From NCBI GenBank assembly GCA_019637225.1, contig JAHBWC010000013.1:55139-119138 (forward strand): a stretch of 64,000 nt of DNA, given 5' to 3'. The stretch's first letter is position 1; every line of letters begins with the position of its first letter. The stretch comes from Labilithrix sp. (GTDB lineage Bacteria; Myxococcota_A; Polyangia; Polyangiales; Polyangiaceae). A program made the translations under genes and the position numbers. The notes beneath the pieces are model-generated. The model was given only the letters and a program-made list of their open reading frames with translations, ran no database searches and was not told the origin of the DNA. This document shows, piece after piece, positions 25,860 through 34,892 of the stretch.

Positions 25860-26492
25860 TCACGCCGACGTCGCGTCGTCGGGCGAGGCGGGAGCGCCCA
25901 CGGCGTACGGACGGCGGCCGCCGGCGTCGAGGACGCTCGCCACATCGGCGAGCGCGAGCGGCTTGCGCGGCGGAAGCTCTTCCTCGCGCGCGGCTCGCCC
26001 GAGGTGGATCCAGCCGAGCATCTCTTCGCCGTCCGCGAGACCGAGCGTCTCGGTGAGGGCCTTGCCCTTCGTGAACGGCACGCTCTTCCACACCGCCCCG
26101 ACGCCGAGGGCGTGGGCGGCGAGGACGATCGCGTAGCCGGCGCAGGCGGCCGTCGCGTTCTGCTCCCACACCTCGATCTTGCCGGGCTTCGGCGACGCGA
26201 TGAGGACCACGAGCGTCGGCGAGCGCAGCGCCTTCGCGCGAACCTTCTCGAGGCCCACCGCCGGCATACTCGGTCGATGCTCGGCGGCCGTCGCCGCGAG
26301 CGCGTCGCCGAAGCGCGCGCGGCCTTCACCCTCGGCGACGACCAGGCGGAACGGCCGCAAGAGCCCGTGGTCGGGGACCGCTCCTGCCGCGAGCAAAATA
26401 CGGTCGAGCTCTTCGCGGGTGGGGCCGGGCTCGACGAGCGCCGCGGCGCTCCGACGCGAAAGGACGAGGTCGAGAAGCGTTGAATCGCTCAC
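25860..26492 (-). CDS. Nitroreductase family protein, YdjA-like
   Basis: The 210-residue flavoprotein resembles the short YdjA group: an N-terminal RRSAAAL arginine/serine FMN contact, PDHGLLRPFRLVVAEGEGR near residues 40-60, a central KPGKIEVWEQNATAACAGYAIVLAA helix region and GAVWKSVPF. Members use FMN and NAD(P)H to reduce nitro compounds or quinones. The GTG start fits the family N-terminus. No strong promoter was recognised. Nitroreductases are part of low-oxygen regulons elsewhere, but I find no sigma-54 site here. Confidence 0.85.
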   Translation of the reverse strand: MSDSTLLDLVLSRRSAAALVEPGPTREELDRILLAAGAVPDHGLLRPFRLVVAEGEGRARFGDALAATAAEHRPSMPAVGLEKVRAKALRSPTLVVLIASPKPGKIEVWEQNATAACAGYAIVLAAHALGVGAVWKSVPFTKGKALTETLGLADGEEMLGWIHLGRAAREEELPPRKPLALADVASVLDAGGRRPYAVGAPASPDDATSA

Positions 26493-26636
26493 GCCATCAT
26501 CTCTGTCGCCGCGCGCCCGCGCCGTCAAGCATCCGCTCGCGGCGACGCCCGCGCGCCGCCGTCGCCGCGCGGGCGGGCGCGCGAGACCGAATGGACGCTG
26601 GTGCGGGTCGGCGGTCGCTGCCACAATCGTCGCACC

Positions 26637-27029
26637 ATGAAGGCAAAGGTCTCCGGTAGCGACGCGGTCTCGGCGTTCATCGCGGAGCTCGCGCACCCGC
26701 TCAAGGCCTCGCTGGTGGACGCCCGCGAGGCGATCATGGCGTCGCATCGCGCGATCACCGAGCACGTCAAATGGAACGCGCCGAGCTTCTGCTGGGAGGG
26801 CGACGATCGCGTCACGATGAACCTGCGCGGCGACACGCTGACGTTCGTCTTCCATCGCGGCGTGAAGAAGAAGGAGACGACCGGGTTCAGCTTCCCCGAC
26901 GCCACCGGGCTCATGAAGTGGGCCGCCGCCGACCGCGCCACCGTGACGATCGCTTCTCCCGCGGAGTGGAAGAAGCACAAGAAGGCCATCGTGACGCTCG
27001 TCGGCAAGTGGATGAAGGCGACCGCCTGA
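26637..27029 (+). CDS. DUF1801-family small protein (130 aa)
   Basis: The protein has the typical DUF1801 features: a helical N-terminus (VSAFIAELAHPLKASLVDAR), the core EHVKWNAPSFCWEGDDRVTMNL and a C-terminal ASPAEWKKHKKAIVTLVGKWM helix. The family is related to iron chaperone-like YdhG/Frataxin-type folds but has no settled function. It stands alone between a divergent nitroreductase gene and a convergent small gene. The ATG MKAKVSG is the only sensible start. Confidence 0.8.
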   Translation: MKAKVSGSDAVSAFIAELAHPLKASLVDAREAIMASHRAITEHVKWNAPSFCWEGDDRVTMNLRGDTLTFVFHRGVKKKETTGFSFPDATGLMKWAAADRATVTIASPAEWKKHKKAIVTLVGKWMKATA

Positions 27030-27131
27030 GCCGCGGTCACCGCCGCGCGGCGTTCGCCCGACGTCGAGCCGTTCGATCCGGAGGTGCTGCTTCTCTGTCC
27101 CGAGGGGCCGCGCGCTCGGCGTACCGCGCGC

Positions 27132-27584
27132 TCAGGCGGCGCCGGTCGACTTCGCCTGGCGCGCGGCGTCGCCGGCGAGCTCGAGGAGCCAGCGCTTGTC
27201 TTCCGGGTCTTTCGTCAGGGAGGCGGCCTTCTTGAAGGCCGCCGCGGCCGCGCGATAGAGGGCCTGCGCGCGGCGCAGCTTGCGATCGCTCGGCGTGCGC
27301 GACGCGACGAGCTCGCAGGTCTTCGCGAGCGTGTTCCACGCGGCCTTCCGCTCGGGCGCGAGCTTCGTCGCTTTGGATGCGTAATACAAGGAACGCGCGG
27401 TCGACTTGCGACGTGACCAGCCGCGCGCGAGCTCCTCGGCGACCATGGCGGTGGTGTCGCCGTCACCGGCGTCGCGCGCGGTCGCGTACGCGAGCTCGAG
27501 CTTGGCGACGGCGCCCTTCACGTCGCTCTTCATCGACGCGGCGGCCTCCTTCAGGAGGCGAGCGATGTCTTCTCCGGCGCCCAT
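27132..27584 (-). CDS. Helical repeat (TPR-like) small protein (150 aa)
   Basis: This is an all-alpha protein with Ala-rich amphipathic helices whose spacing resembles two or three tetratricopeptide units (AVAKLELAYATARDAGD, SLYYASKATKLAPERKAAWNTLAKT, RRAQALYRAAAAAFKKAASL). There is no signal sequence. I do not recognise a specific family. A scaffold or chaperone role is possible. The start ATG is well placed and the downstream stop is followed by a short non-coding gap. Confidence 0.6.
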   Translation of the reverse strand: MGAGEDIARLLKEAAASMKSDVKGAVAKLELAYATARDAGDGDTTAMVAEELARGWSRRKSTARSLYYASKATKLAPERKAAWNTLAKTCELVASRTPSDRKLRRAQALYRAAAAAFKKAASLTKDPEDKRWLLELAGDAARQAKSTGAA

Positions 27585-27810
27585 CAGGCGACGACCTTGC
27601 GGGTGCGTGCTTGCACGGCCGCGAGTCTAGCATCCCGCGGGTCTTCTCGGCGCCAGACCGTGCACTCGGCCGCCGCCGGGAGCCGGTTACCAGATCCCTC
27701 GATCGAAAACCTCGCCGATTCGATCGAAGGCCACGCTCTACCGGTGAACGGCGCGAGGACCTACGACTAGGACGTCGGGGTGTTCCAGGGTCGTATCGAG
27801 GAGAACGGAC

Positions 27811-28725
27811 ATGCTCTATGACGTCGTCATCGTGGGAGGCGGCCCTGGCGGCCTCTCCGCTGCGCTCACGCTCGGACGCTCGCGCAAGCGCGTTCTACTC
27901 TGCGATTCGGGTCCGCGACGAAACGCGGCCGCAGAGCACCTTCACAACTTCGTCACGCGGGATGGAACACCCCCCGACGACTTCCGGCGTATCGGCCGAC
28001 AGCAGCTCGCCCTCTACCCGAAAGTGGAGGCGCGGGACGTGCGCGTCGAGTCGATCTCCGGAACGCGCGGCGCGTTCGACGTGCGCCTGACGTCGGGAAC
28101 CGTCGAAGCGCGGCGTATCCTCCTCGCCACCGGGATGATCGATGAGACGCTCCCCATCGACGGATTCGCCGAGCTCTGGGGTCGCGCCATCTTCCAGTGT
28201 CCGTACTGCCACGGGTGGGAGGCGCAGGACCGTGTTTGGGGGTATCTCGCGCGCGCGGCGGACGCGCACGTTCTTCTGCATTTCGCTCTGCAAGCGCGCG
28301 CTTGGACACGCGAGGTCGTGGTCTTCACGGGCGGGACGTTCGAGGTCCCCCAGGAGAGTCGAGACCGTCTCGTCGCCGCCGGCATCCGGCTGGAAACCGC
28401 CCCGGTGGCGCGCCTCGTCGCGCGGGAGGGGCGCCTCGAGGCCGTCGAGCTCTCGAACGGCAGCGCGGTTCCGTGCGAGGTGCTCTTCGCGCATCCTCCC
28501 CAGCGGCAGGTCGATCTGATCCGTGCGCTGGGCGTCGCGCTCGACGACGACGGCTACGTTCGGGTCGACGACAAGCGCGAGACGAGCGTTGCGGGCATCT
28601 ACGCCGCCGGCGATCTCACGACACGAATGCAAGCTGCCGTCTTCGGGGCGTCCGCCGGCGCCCAGGCCGCGGCGATGATCAACGTCGAGCTCACGGTGGA
28701 GCTCGCATCGACGGGAGCGCTGTAG
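27811..28725 (+). CDS. Thioredoxin-reductase-like FAD/NAD(P) oxidoreductase
   Basis: The 304-residue protein has the FAD-binding GGGPGGLSAALTLGRSRK near the start, the redox-active pair in FQCPYCHGWE (CPYC, about residues 130-133) and the second FAD motif IYAAGDLTTRMQ near the end. The usual NAD(P) GxGxxA motif in the middle is degenerate (GYLARAADAH). It may therefore use another electron donor or ferredoxin, as do some atypical members. A GAGGAG ribosome-binding site (27798-27803) precedes the ATG. The exported methyltransferase follows 21 nt later and may be co-transcribed. Confidence 0.87.
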   Translation: MLYDVVIVGGGPGGLSAALTLGRSRKRVLLCDSGPRRNAAAEHLHNFVTRDGTPPDDFRRIGRQQLALYPKVEARDVRVESISGTRGAFDVRLTSGTVEARRILLATGMIDETLPIDGFAELWGRAIFQCPYCHGWEAQDRVWGYLARAADAHVLLHFALQARAWTREVVVFTGGTFEVPQESRDRLVAAGIRLETAPVARLVAREGRLEAVELSNGSAVPCEVLFAHPPQRQVDLIRALGVALDDDGYVRVDDKRETSVAGIYAAGDLTTRMQAAVFGASAGAQAAAMINVELTVELASTGAL

Positions 28726-28746
28726 GCCAGTGCGACGGGAGAACCC

Positions 28747-29466
28747 ATGCATCGATGGATGACGGCATTCCTTGCGGCGACGGTCGGTGGCGCATGCGGC
28801 TCGGCATCGACGCGCGCCGCGGCCCCGAAGGGAGACGACCCTCACCCCGTCGGCTCCGACCACGGCGCGCGCTCCCGCGATCATGAACATGCGCACCACG
28901 GCTTCGCGGACGCCGACGCGTGGGCGAAGGTGTTCGACGATCCGGCGCGCGATACGTGGCAGCACCCCGCCGACGTGCTCAGCGCTCTGGAGCTGGCGCC
29001 GACGATGACCGTCGCCGACGTCGGTGCGGGCACGGGGTACTTCGCGGTGCGCCTGGCGCGCGCCGTCCCCGAAGGTGAAGTGATCGCGACGGACGTCGAA
29101 CCGGACATGGTGCGCTTCGTGAACGAGCGCGCGCGCCGCGAGCAGCTCCCCAACTTGCGCGCCGTCCGAGCCACTCCGGCTGCGTCGGGCCTCGCCGCCC
29201 GGAGCGTCGATCGCATCCTCGTCGTGCATGTGTGGCACCACCTCGCGGATCGCGTCGCCTACGCACGCGACCTCGCCGCGGCGCTCCGGCCCGGCGGGAA
29301 GCTCTTCGTCGTGGACTTCAGCCTCACCGCGCGCCGCGGTCCGCCCATGAACATGCGCCTGGGGCCCGACGCGGTCGTCGCGGATCTCGTGGTGGCCGGC
29401 ATGGTCGCGAAGCTCTCGCCGGTCTCGCTCCCCGACCAGTACCTCGTCGAGGCCCACCGACCCTGA
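28747..29466 (+). CDS. Exported class I SAM-dependent methyltransferase (239 aa)
   Basis: The N-terminus is a lipoprotein-like signal (MTAFLAATVGGAC, cysteine at residue 17). A His/Asp-rich linker follows (SDHGARSRDHEHAHHGF), then a Rossmann methyltransferase domain: SAM motif I ADVGAGTGYFAVRLA, VEPDMVRF for the ribose acid and a WHHLADRVAY motif. Methyltransferases are normally cytoplasmic because SAM is. An export signal is therefore odd, although similar proteins are annotated in many myxobacteria and planctomycetes. The His-rich linker could bind metal. The substrate is unknown. Confidence 0.8.
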   Translation: MHRWMTAFLAATVGGACGSASTRAAAPKGDDPHPVGSDHGARSRDHEHAHHGFADADAWAKVFDDPARDTWQHPADVLSALELAPTMTVADVGAGTGYFAVRLARAVPEGEVIATDVEPDMVRFVNERARREQLPNLRAVRATPAASGLAARSVDRILVVHVWHHLADRVAYARDLAAALRPGGKLFVVDFSLTARRGPPMNMRLGPDAVVADLVVAGMVAKLSPVSLPDQYLVEAHRP

Positions 29467-29577
29467 GCGTGTCGCGGCGAGCGTGAGCTCTCGAGGATCG
29501 AGGAGCCGACGGTTGGTGCCTCGCCGCCGTGATGCTCGAGGCCGTTCATCCAAGTCGTTGGCCCGGAGCGCCGAGCT

Positions 29578-30456
29578 TCAGCGCGAGTGCTTGCGTCGAG
29601 GCCCGGGCGCTTGCGCGGCTCGCCAGGCCGCCGGCGTGGCCCCGTGCTCTCGCCGAAACATCCGGATGAAGTGCGTCGCGTCGGCGTACCCGACACGCTC
29701 GGCGACCACATCGACCATCTCGTCCGAGTGGAGGAGGAGCCGTCGAGCCTCGGCCATGCGACCGCTCACGATCCACTGGACCGCGCTTCGCCCCGTGGCC
29801 TGCGTCAGGGCGGTCGTGACGTACGCGGGACTCCGTCCGACCGCGGCGGCGACGTCGCTCAGCGTGAGCGGCCCGAGGCAGTTGCGCTCGATGAAGCGAA
29901 GGGCGAGCGCGGCGACGCCGCCCCCGGATGCACGGACAACGCCGTCCGCCCCCGAGGCCTTGTCGACTTCGGCCAGGATCAGCGTGAGCAGGCTCCTCTG
30001 AACGACCTCGAGCGTGTCGCTCCGTCCCCGCGGCTCCCGGCCGACTTCCTCGAGCTCGCGAAAGAGCCCCTCGAGGTACGCGCAGCGACCCGAAGGGATG
30101 TGCACGACCGCCGCGCCCCCGTCGCGCACTCTCTCGAACGGCTCGAGGATGAGCGCGGCGCCGTCCGCAGCGAAACACGGCACGCAGAAAGACAGCCCCC
30201 AGAACTCCGGGCGCCCCGCCTCGAGCGTGCGATGCGGCTCTCCCGCGGGCACGAGCAGGACATCCCCCTCGCGCAGGTGCCACTCCCCGTTCAGCTCCAC
30301 GCGCGAGCGCCCACCCGTGTAGAACGCGACAGCCGCGTAGTTGTGGGTGACGAGAGAACGAGACGGAGTCGGCGTGCAGTCCCGCGCCTGCTTCGCGACC
30401 ACGACCGGCCACCCGGGACTCGGCAGGTCTCGCGCGATGGGGCGAACCGGCGTCAC
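29578..30456 (-). CDS. AraC-family transcriptional regulator
   Basis: The 292-residue protein has an N-terminal cupin-like sensor domain (HNYAAVAFYTGGRSRVELNG, LVPAGEPHRTLEAG) and a C-terminal AraC HTH pair (LSDVAAAVGRSPAYVTTAL and VAERVGYADATHFIRMFRREHGATPAAWR). It probably binds a small hydrophobic ligand and controls adjacent genes, perhaps the oxidoreductase downstream on the same map side or its own. It is convergent with the methyltransferase gene. Confidence 0.88.
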   Translation of the reverse strand: MTPVRPIARDLPSPGWPVVVAKQARDCTPTPSRSLVTHNYAAVAFYTGGRSRVELNGEWHLREGDVLLVPAGEPHRTLEAGRPEFWGLSFCVPCFAADGAALILEPFERVRDGGAAVVHIPSGRCAYLEGLFRELEEVGREPRGRSDTLEVVQRSLLTLILAEVDKASGADGVVRASGGGVAALALRFIERNCLGPLTLSDVAAAVGRSPAYVTTALTQATGRSAVQWIVSGRMAEARRLLLHSDEMVDVVAERVGYADATHFIRMFRREHGATPAAWRAAQAPGPRRKHSR

Positions 30457-30594
30457 ACGTTGAAGCTACCACGTGAGCAGCGGGGGTGAGACCGGGCCGG
30501 GCTAGCCTCCGGTCTCCGCGGCATCGGCCTCAACGACGTGGCGCGACCTGGAAGCCGCAGGTTCGATCACATGACGGGTGACATGGCGAGCTCC

Positions 30595-31545
30595 TCATGC
30601 GTTTGGGAGTCGGATCACGACCTTGCCAATGACGCCGCCGCGTTCCACGCGCTCGAACGCGCGAGCTGCGTCGGGAAGGTCGAACGCCTCCTCGGGCGGG
30701 AGGACCACCTCGTGCGCATCGATCATGCGTCCGATCTCGGCGAGGTCCGCGGCGGACGGCTTGGCTACCAGGATGAGGTGCTTCTGACGACGAAACGGGT
30801 TGAGCAACGCCGAGCCGATCAGCGACAGAGGGGAGGGCTCGAACCCGACGTATCGGCCCCGCGGTTCGAGCAGCCTCCGCGCCGCTGAGAACGGGAGCTT
30901 GGTGCTCGTGTCGAACACCACGTCGAAGCGCTCGCGGATGTCCGCGATCGACTCGGAGCGATAGTCGACGACGTCGTCGGCGCCGAACTGGTGCGCGACA
31001 GGGACACCCTTCGTGGAGGCGACAGCCGTCACGTGCGCGCCACGCAACCGCGCGAGCTGGAGCAACATGAGCCCTACGCCGCCCGTTGCGCCATTGACGA
31101 GCACGCGTTCTTTGGGGGCGACGTGCGCCACGTCGCGAATTGCCTGGAGTGCCGCGAGGCCAACCATCGCGACCGAGGCGGCACCGACGTCGTCGAGACC
31201 GCGAGGGATCTTCGCGGCGGACGCGGCCGGAACGGAGACGACCTCCGAGAGCGTTCCCTTTCGCATGCTCCCGGGATATCCGAAGACCCGGTCGCCGACC
31301 GCGAAGCCGGTAACCTTGGCGCCCACGGCCTCGACGACGCCAGCGAAGTCGATGCCGGGCGTCTTCGGGAAGCGCGCGCCGCTGAGCAGGCGCAGCTCGC
31401 CGCGTCGAATCTTGCCGTCGAGCGGGTTCACGGAGACCGCACGCACCCGAACGAGGAGATCGAGTGAGCCGACACGTGGCGACTCGCTGCGCGTGAGCTT
31501 CAGCACGTCCGGACCGCCAAAGTGGCTGTAGGTGATTGCGTTCAT
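30595..31545 (-). CDS. Zinc-free quinone oxidoreductase-like MDR reductase
   Basis: The 316-residue protein matches the QOR group of the MDR superfamily: FGGPDVLKL at the start, PGIDFAGVVEAVGAKV, and the NADP-binding VNGATGGVGLMLLQLARLRG near residue 150. The zinc-site cysteines of alcohol dehydrogenases are missing. It should reduce quinones or activated double bonds with NADPH. It precedes the AraC gene on the same strand (138 bp apart). Substrate unknown. Confidence 0.9.
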   Translation of the reverse strand: MNAITYSHFGGPDVLKLTRSESPRVGSLDLLVRVRAVSVNPLDGKIRRGELRLLSGARFPKTPGIDFAGVVEAVGAKVTGFAVGDRVFGYPGSMRKGTLSEVVSVPAASAAKIPRGLDDVGAASVAMVGLAALQAIRDVAHVAPKERVLVNGATGGVGLMLLQLARLRGAHVTAVASTKGVPVAHQFGADDVVDYRSESIADIRERFDVVFDTSTKLPFSAARRLLEPRGRYVGFEPSPLSLIGSALLNPFRRQKHLILVAKPSAADLAEIGRMIDAHEVVLPPEEAFDLPDAARAFERVERGGVIGKVVIRLPNA

Positions 31546-31709
31546 GCCGTGAAGATAAGGATCGGCCCGAACGCACGCCGTGAAACGTCCGTCGAGCTGC
31601 GTTCAATCGCCGTCAACTCGGTGACGAACGGCGCACGGGACGACGCTGCGTTGTCGCGATGCGGTTGCTACCTCGCGACGTTGCCTTCGTGCACGCGGCG
31701 GAACGTCGC

Positions 31710-34613
31710 CTACTTCGCCACGACTTGGCGCGCATCCATGACATCCGGCGCGTCCTCGCCGCCCGCGATGAGCGACAGAGCGCGCGCCACGTCATCCCGT
31801 GCACGTTTCCGCTTCGCGCCCGAGAGAAGTGCATGGAGGCTCAGCGCCGCTCGCAGCTCCAGCGAAGTCGACGATTGGTTCCGCGCGACCTCGATCGCCG
31901 TGGCGAACGACCGCTCGGCCTCTGCCGCGTCGGTTCGCCGTAGGATCTCCCCTCGGAGGCGATGCAGCTCCGGCTCGAGCCAGCGTTCGTCGCTGCGCTC
32001 GATCGACTCGAGCGCTTCCAAGAGCACGCTCATCGCCCGATCCGCGTGGCCGAGCCGAGCGCAGACTGCCGCGTGGAGAAGCGCCGGCAACGTCCGGCCG
32101 AACGACGCCACGCCCGTCCAGGATTTGCTGACGATCTCTTCGGCCCTCTGGCTGGACAGGCCCGGCGAGAGCTCGACCTCCGCCCACCGGCACAGAAGCT
32201 CGGCTCGATTGCTCCAAAGCGCGAACGCCCCCTGCGCGGCCAGCGCCTGGGCGCGCTTCGCGAGCTCCTCGGCCCTTGCCGGTTCCCTGCGCCACACGTG
32301 CAGTGTCGCCCAGTCACTCAGTACCGCGGCGCGCGCCCAGAGATCCTCGCTCGCATCGGCGGCCTCGAAGGCACGTCGGACCAACGCGAGTGCCTCGTCG
32401 GGCTTCCCGGCGAGCCACAAGGCGAAAGCGCCTTGCGACATGCCGAGGAAGAGCGGTCGCTCGCCGTCCGGCGCGGCCTTCCGCTCCGTCGGGCGATCGA
32501 ACCCGAGCACGGCGGTCAGGCGGAGCGCTTCCCTCAGATCACCTCGAAGGAGAACCGCCGTCATCTCGAGCTGGCTGGCCCGCCCTCGAACCGTAGGATC
32601 CTTCACGTGGTCGAGCAGGGGGCCGAAGGCGCGGAATTGTTCGCTCGCCTTGCGAAGGTCGCTGCGCATCAGGAACAGACCCTGGAGGGCGACCAGCACC
32701 TCCGCCAGGTACGGCTTGTCGTCGAGGCGTGCCGCGATCTCCCTCGACCTCTCGAGCAGCGGAACCGCGGCATCCGTCGCTCCCTCGACCTGAAAGAGCT
32801 TCCAACCCAACGAGCGTGCAGCGCGCATCTCGAGAAGCTCGCGCTCGCGACTCTCGGGCACGCCCTCGAGCAGCGCCCGGGCCTGCTCGTAGTGGACGAT
32901 TGCTTCTCGCAGACCGTACCTTCGCCCAGCGCGGTCGCCGGCGGCGAGATGATAGCGGGCGGCCTTCATCGGTACCTGTCCCCGCTCGAAGTGCATCGCC
33001 AGCTCGGCTGCCACCTCGTCCGCCCGATGCGCGTAACCCGCCTCGAGTCGCTCGGCGATCCTGCGGTGCAGCGCACGGACGGTCGCGGAGGTGCTTCGCA
33101 TCCGTGCTGCGTGTTGGAAGAGCGAATGTCCGAAGCTGTACCGGGACTGAATGGTGCCGTCCGGCCACGCCTCGGTGCCCACGTACTGGAGCAGCCGGCG
33201 GCCCGTCGCGAGTGACTCGCAGGCCGAGTCGACGACGTCGGTATCATCGTCGAGCGCGTGAGCGACCATTCCAGCCGTGAACGTCATCCCGGCAACCGCT
33301 GCCGCCTCGAGGATTCGCTGCTCGAGCGCTCCAAGCCGATCGATCTGGGTGTCGATGAGGCGGCGTATCCCATCGGGCCGTCGAGCCGCGACGTCGTCGA
33401 CGCTCGCTGAAAGCTCCCAGCCCCCGTCGCGCGCCTTGATGAGGCCCTGGCCTTCCAGATCGTCCACGAGCGTCGTGACGAACAGCGGGTTGCCGCCCGT
33501 CGTCTGGGCGAGCGTGCCCGTGAGCTCCGGTGGGAAGCCGTGCCCGGGAAATCGCGCGACCAGGTAGGCGCTCAGAGCCTCGGTCGAGAAGCCACCGAGC
33601 TCGATCATCGACGCTTGACGGTGCGCGACGAGCTCGGAAGTGACCCGAGAGAGCGGATGCCCGCGCGCGACGTCCGACGCGCGGTAGGTGCCCAAGACGA
33701 GCAGTCGCGCCGGCTCTCGTCGCGCGCCGAGGACGGCGAGAAGCTCCGCGGTGGAGGGGTCCGCCCAATGCAGGTCTTCGAGTACGAGGACCACCGGGGC
33801 GTCGTTACTGAGCGCTTCGATGGCCTCGGCGAACTCGCGCATGGTGCGCCCTTGTGGCACGCCGTTCGCGCGGCGTTGCAGCTCCTCGAGCTGCTCGGGA
33901 CGAACGAGGGGCGGCATCTGCACGAGCCACGTGGGCGCGTGTCGACCGAGCACGTCGATGACGCGATCGCCGCCGCGGCCACGGCACAACCCGCCGACCG
34001 CATCGAGCACGGGAAAGTACACCTCGGCGTTTCCATATTGTTCGACGCAAGCGCCGCGACCCACGAGCAAGGCTCCTTGCGTGCGCGCGTGCTCGAGGAA
34101 GAAGTCGACGAGGGTGGTCTTTCCAACGCCGGCGTCCCCCGTGACGAAGACCGTCGCGCGGTTGCGATTGCGTGCCGACCGAAGCTGCAAGCGCAGGGCC
34201 TCGAGCTCCGCATCACGCCCGACGACGGGCTCGGACGACGCCGCCGCGGTTGGCGGCGGCCCCGACACCTGTGAGTCGTCGAAGTCGAGGTTCTTCAGCG
34301 CGGCCACGAACCGATAGCCCCGCCCGGCCACCGTCTCGACGATGCCGTCTCCGAGCACTTGTCGCAGATCGTGGATGTGCGTTCGGAGCAGGCTCTCGCT
34401 CATCGCGATCTTGCCCCAGACCGCCTCGACGATCTCCGCGTGCGTCACGAGGCGCTGCGGGTTCCGCACCAGGTAGCGCAGGATCGCGAACGGCTTCCGA
34501 CGAACGCGCAGCTCCTCCTCGTCTCTCCAGAGGCGCTCGGAGTCGAGGTCGAGTCGAAAGGGAGGAAAGGCGAGCAATCGAGGCCTCCTGGCGTACGCAG
34601 GCGAGCCTGCCAC
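31710..34613 (-). CDS. Large winged-helix/ATPase/TPR regulator (967 aa)
   Basis: An N-terminal OmpR/PhoB-type winged helix (residues 14-110; FAILRYLVRNPQRLVTHAEIVEAVWG, GRGYRFVA) is joined to an AAA/STAND-type ATPase. The ATPase has Walker A TGDAGVGKTTLVDFF and Walker B VVLVLEDLHWADPST. About 450 residues of TPR-like helices make up the rest. Proteins of this architecture are ligand- or partner-controlled transcription factors, similar to SARP/MalT-like activators. There is no receiver domain. The GTG start lies 5' of a clean winged-helix domain. Its target is unknown; the quinone reductase gene follows it on the same strand, 164 bp on. Confidence 0.85.
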   Translation of the reverse strand: MAGSPAYARRPRLLAFPPFRLDLDSERLWRDEEELRVRRKPFAILRYLVRNPQRLVTHAEIVEAVWGKIAMSESLLRTHIHDLRQVLGDGIVETVAGRGYRFVAALKNLDFDDSQVSGPPPTAAASSEPVVGRDAELEALRLQLRSARNRNRATVFVTGDAGVGKTTLVDFFLEHARTQGALLVGRGACVEQYGNAEVYFPVLDAVGGLCRGRGGDRVIDVLGRHAPTWLVQMPPLVRPEQLEELQRRANGVPQGRTMREFAEAIEALSNDAPVVLVLEDLHWADPSTAELLAVLGARREPARLLVLGTYRASDVARGHPLSRVTSELVAHRQASMIELGGFSTEALSAYLVARFPGHGFPPELTGTLAQTTGGNPLFVTTLVDDLEGQGLIKARDGGWELSASVDDVAARRPDGIRRLIDTQIDRLGALEQRILEAAAVAGMTFTAGMVAHALDDDTDVVDSACESLATGRRLLQYVGTEAWPDGTIQSRYSFGHSLFQHAARMRSTSATVRALHRRIAERLEAGYAHRADEVAAELAMHFERGQVPMKAARYHLAAGDRAGRRYGLREAIVHYEQARALLEGVPESRERELLEMRAARSLGWKLFQVEGATDAAVPLLERSREIAARLDDKPYLAEVLVALQGLFLMRSDLRKASEQFRAFGPLLDHVKDPTVRGRASQLEMTAVLLRGDLREALRLTAVLGFDRPTERKAAPDGERPLFLGMSQGAFALWLAGKPDEALALVRRAFEAADASEDLWARAAVLSDWATLHVWRREPARAEELAKRAQALAAQGAFALWSNRAELLCRWAEVELSPGLSSQRAEEIVSKSWTGVASFGRTLPALLHAAVCARLGHADRAMSVLLEALESIERSDERWLEPELHRLRGEILRRTDAAEAERSFATAIEVARNQSSTSLELRAALSLHALLSGAKRKRARDDVARALSLIAGGEDAPDVMDARQVVAK

Positions 34614-34864
34614 GGCGGTCCCAGGCTAGTTGCGGGCGCCGCCCGCGCGCAGCAAAGATGGACGTTTTGACGGTGTTTTGACGCGCATTCGACGAGGCTC
34701 GACCGAACCTTCCACGGTGCCAATCGAGGGCGCGCCGTAGGGTCTTCGCATGCACATCGCACGGACGCAGCTCGTTCCGCGTGGTGCTGAGCTCATGCAG
34801 CACGGCGAGGAACCGCCGCCGGTTCCACCGAGCTCCGAAATCCGATCCGACGTCCAGGGGCGTG

Positions 34865-34880
34865 AGGGGCATCGAACGCA
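34865..34880 (+). promoter_or_regulatory. Weak sigma-54-like element before the third Usp gene
   Basis: AGGGGCA-TCGA-ACGCA has only the GG-N10-GC core, but its -12 C (34879) is exactly 14 nt from the ATG at 34893, as in the Usp and CBS promoters near 10 kb. On the sequence alone it could be chance. Confidence 0.25.
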
Positions 34881-34892
34881 GACAGGATCGTC

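Noticed and set aside
27585..27810. Open minus-strand frame ending with TGATG at the helical-repeat gene start
   Set aside because: The frame encodes about 60 residues without start signal or motif. The TGATG is probably accidental.
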